Below, piece by piece: positions 4,682 to 6,203 of a stretch of 6,203 bases of DNA. The notes below the pieces were generated by a model that was not told the origin of the DNA, made no database searches, and worked only from the letters and a program-made list of their open reading frames with translations. Position 1 is the first letter of the stretch; each line of letters opens with the position of its first letter. Source of the DNA: Dehalococcoidia bacterium. Its GTDB lineage: Bacteria > Chloroflexota > Dehalococcoidia > E44-bin15 > DAOWNJ01. The position numbers were made by a program, and so were the translations under genes. The stretch lies in assembly GCA_030642645.1 (NCBI GenBank), contig DAOWNJ010000060.1, positions 1-6,203 of the forward strand. The letters run 5' to 3'.

Positions 4682-6203
4682 ATGAAAACAATATCCAAAA
4701 TCCTGACGGCATTGCTCTTCGCAATTCTGCTGTTTCCGCTGACAACATCTCTTATCTCAGCCGACAGGGGGATGATCCCTGTATCCGATGTCTCTGTCTA
4801 TGGTCCGGGGCAGAAGGCAATCATCGCCTGGGATGGCGAGGAGGAGATAATGATCCTCTCCACGGATGTCCGGGCATCGAGCGATTCGGTTGTGCTTGAG
4901 GTCCTGCCACTCCCCTCAATGCCCCAGAGGATAGAGGCAGGGGACTTTTCCTCCTTCGAGGAGATCGAGTGGCTGATCTCAAGTAAACTCCCGTTCTTCA
5001 ATATGCCCTATGGCGATAGGCTTGGGGGCGGTGGGGAGGGGGTGGAGATAGTCTTCCATGAGAGGATAGGTGCCCATGACATCACTGTGGTTGAGGCAAA
5101 TAGTGCTCAGGAGCTTATAGATTGGGCTGAAGCGTTCCTCGGCGATAACGGGATTGAGCACGACATCTCCTCCCCCGAACTGGAAGCCATGTTCGGGGGC
5201 TATATCGAGGATGGGATGGGCTTCTTTGTCTTCGACCTGGTGGATGTAACCCCAGACCCGATGAGTATAGAGCCGATCATCTACCAGTTCCGGAGCGATT
5301 CCCTCTACTATCCACTTGTGATCTCATCTCTCGCTTCAGGGGAAACGGAGATAATCCTTTTCCTTTTAACCCCCGGTGCTGTGGACCTGGCCCGGCTACC
5401 TGATGGGATGACTGTTGGGCACTTCGATGGTCAGCCGGTTCAGTTTGAGCTCGATGGGGATGAGCTTGAGGCCATCGACCCCCAGATAGCTGAATTACTG
5501 GGAGACTCAGCGTGGCTCACCGCTTTGAGGTATGAGGGCGACCTGGCTTTGCTTGAGAGCGACCTCATGGTTTATGAAATCTATGAGACCCCTGGTCTTT
5601 TCTTTGATTACTCTGCCGGGAGCTGTGCCTATAGTGAGGAGGAGGCCCAGATATTCGTCTGGGGGGATGAGGTTCTATTCTCAGGCTCTGTAACCACCCC
5701 TACGCCATGCTACAGGCTTGATGCTGAGCTCATATTCCCCCCTGCATTTTCAAATCCCCCTCTCCTCGTTGTGGACATCACCCCCAGGGTGATGCCCGGC
5801 GTTTGCGTGCAGTGCATCGGCAGTATCCCCTTCACCGGGGAGATCAAGAACCTCGACCCCGGAGAGTATGATGTGGCGATTTATTGCCAGGGGAGGCTCA
5901 TAGCAGAGGAGACGGTTGAGGTCCCTTCACTTGCCGAGGTCCCCTCGATTGAGCTACCCCATGGTGCGATACTGGAGATAAACCCTATAGTGGAGAGGCC
6001 AATCAGGATAAACGGGACTCCAATAGATTTCGATGCCCCGGTAGTGGAGGTGATTACGCCGCTAGCAAATATCCGGGTGAGTGAAGCGGCAAATGAGGCC
6101 ATCATAGAGGTCAACAGAACAGGGGCAAGAACCAGTGAGGAGATAAGGGTCGAGGGCCTTCAGCTTTATCTAGGCTCATCCGAGGTCAATATAATGCCTG
6201 ATG
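4682..6203 (+). CDS. Large exported protein, DUF2330-like N-terminal half plus Cys-containing beta-rich module; 3' end outside window
   Basis: An open frame of 507 codons with no stop, running off the right edge; function unknown. The start ATG follows a strong ribosome binding site. Residues 1-27 are a Sec signal peptide: MKTISK, a hydrophobic core about 7-21, and a likely cut after ISA-27. There is no lipobox Cys, so it is secreted or held by a C-terminal anchor not seen here. Residues about 28-235 (VYGPGQKAIIAWDGEEE, then VLPLPSMPQ near 75-82, then an FEEI helix) resemble DUF2330-type exported proteins, a tentative match from pattern alone. Residues about 305-415 form a beta-rich, Ig-like module with Cys315, Cys343 (TPCYRL), Cys375 and Cys378 (CVQC) and Cys402, with LDPGEYDVAIY typical of a sandwich edge. 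Beyond 420 a further beta-rich segment (PIRINGTPIDF, EVITPLANIRV) continues past the edge. Composition is acidic and it uses the same GGG, AGG and ATA codons as its neighbours, so there is no sign of recent transfer. A cell-surface structural or binding role is inference only. Confidence 0.85.
   Translation, partial: MKTISKILTALLFAILLFPLTTSLISADRGMIPVSDVSVYGPGQKAIIAWDGEEEIMILSTDVRASSDSVVLEVLPLPSMPQRIEAGDFSSFEEIEWLISSKLPFFNMPYGDRLGGGGEGVEIVFHERIGAHDITVVEANSAQELIDWAEAFLGDNGIEHDISSPELEAMFGGYIEDGMGFFVFDLVDVTPDPMSIEPIIYQFRSDSLYYPLVISSLASGETEIILFLLTPGAVDLARLPDGMTVGHFDGQPVQFELDGDELEAIDPQIAELLGDSAWLTALRYEGDLALLESDLMVYEIYETPGLFFDYSAGSCAYSEEEAQIFVWGDEVLFSGSVTTPTPCYRLDAELIFPPAFSNPPLLVVDITPRVMPGVCVQCIGSIPFTGEIKNLDPGEYDVAIYCQGRLIAEETVEVPSLAEVPSIELPHGAILEINPIVERPIRINGTPIDFDAPVVEVITPLANIRVSEAANEAIIEVNRTGARTSEEIRVEGLQLYLGSSEVNIMPD

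Noticed and set aside
5024..5045. G-rich run that might form a G-quadruplex
   Set aside because: It has only three separate runs of three or more G plus GG pairs, so a three-tetrad quadruplex lacks its fourth strand. It encodes a Gly-rich loop (residues 115-120) in a genome that favours GGG codons.
1..6203. CRISPR array, tRNA/rRNA genes, insertion sequences, toxin-antitoxin or defence genes
   Set aside because: No spaced direct repeats, cloverleaf-type sequences, transposase motifs or terminal repeats were seen. The genes account for nearly all of the sequence and belong to housekeeping or exported-protein families.

Overview
This is a gene-dense window of bacterial chromosome, rich in G and C by eye, with two transcription units that diverge from a short intergenic region at about 3171-3240. 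There are no rRNA or tRNA genes, insertion sequences or CRISPR arrays. The near-consensus sigma70-type promoter, the DUF1025-type metallopeptidase start and the Shine-Dalgarno sites inside the operon argue for a bacterium. The SQNTSD form of endonuclease III, the archaeal-like style of the tldD start and the possible leaderless promoters fit a Chloroflexota (Dehalococcoidia-like) lineage. That taxonomic guess is weak and rests on recalled family resemblance, not on any search.

Minus strand, read right to left from 3170 to 1: a CPA2-type monovalent cation/proton antiporter with a cytoplasmic nucleotide-binding TrkA-N domain (1482-3170); a histidine-phosphatase superfamily enzyme with a TTG start (825-1466); an endonuclease III-type DNA glycosylase with a complete catalytic Lys/Asp pair and iron-sulphur cluster (163-816); and the start of a small putative zinc metallopeptidase (1-166, running off the left edge). 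Gaps are 15 nt, 8 nt and a 4-nt ATGA overlap, so these four genes very probably form one translationally coupled operon. They share a transcript, but no common pathway is evident.

Plus strand: a TldD-type metalloprotease (3241-4614) with an intact HExxxH motif and the conserved C-terminal Cys, and no TldE/PmbA partner in view. It is followed by a large secreted protein of unassigned function (4682 to beyond 6203). That protein has a signal peptide, an N-terminal half resembling DUF2330, and a Cys-containing beta-rich module containing CxxC. It is open at the window end.

The most informative non-coding stretch is the divergent promoter region. Candidate promoters in both directions place the predicted transcription start at or next to the start codon. 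The tldD promoter spacer carries a perfect 6-bp palindrome (TACCTA-N5-TAGGTA) that looks like an operator. The window otherwise holds recognisable housekeeping families; I do not see strong evidence of a new defence, mobile or biosynthetic system.
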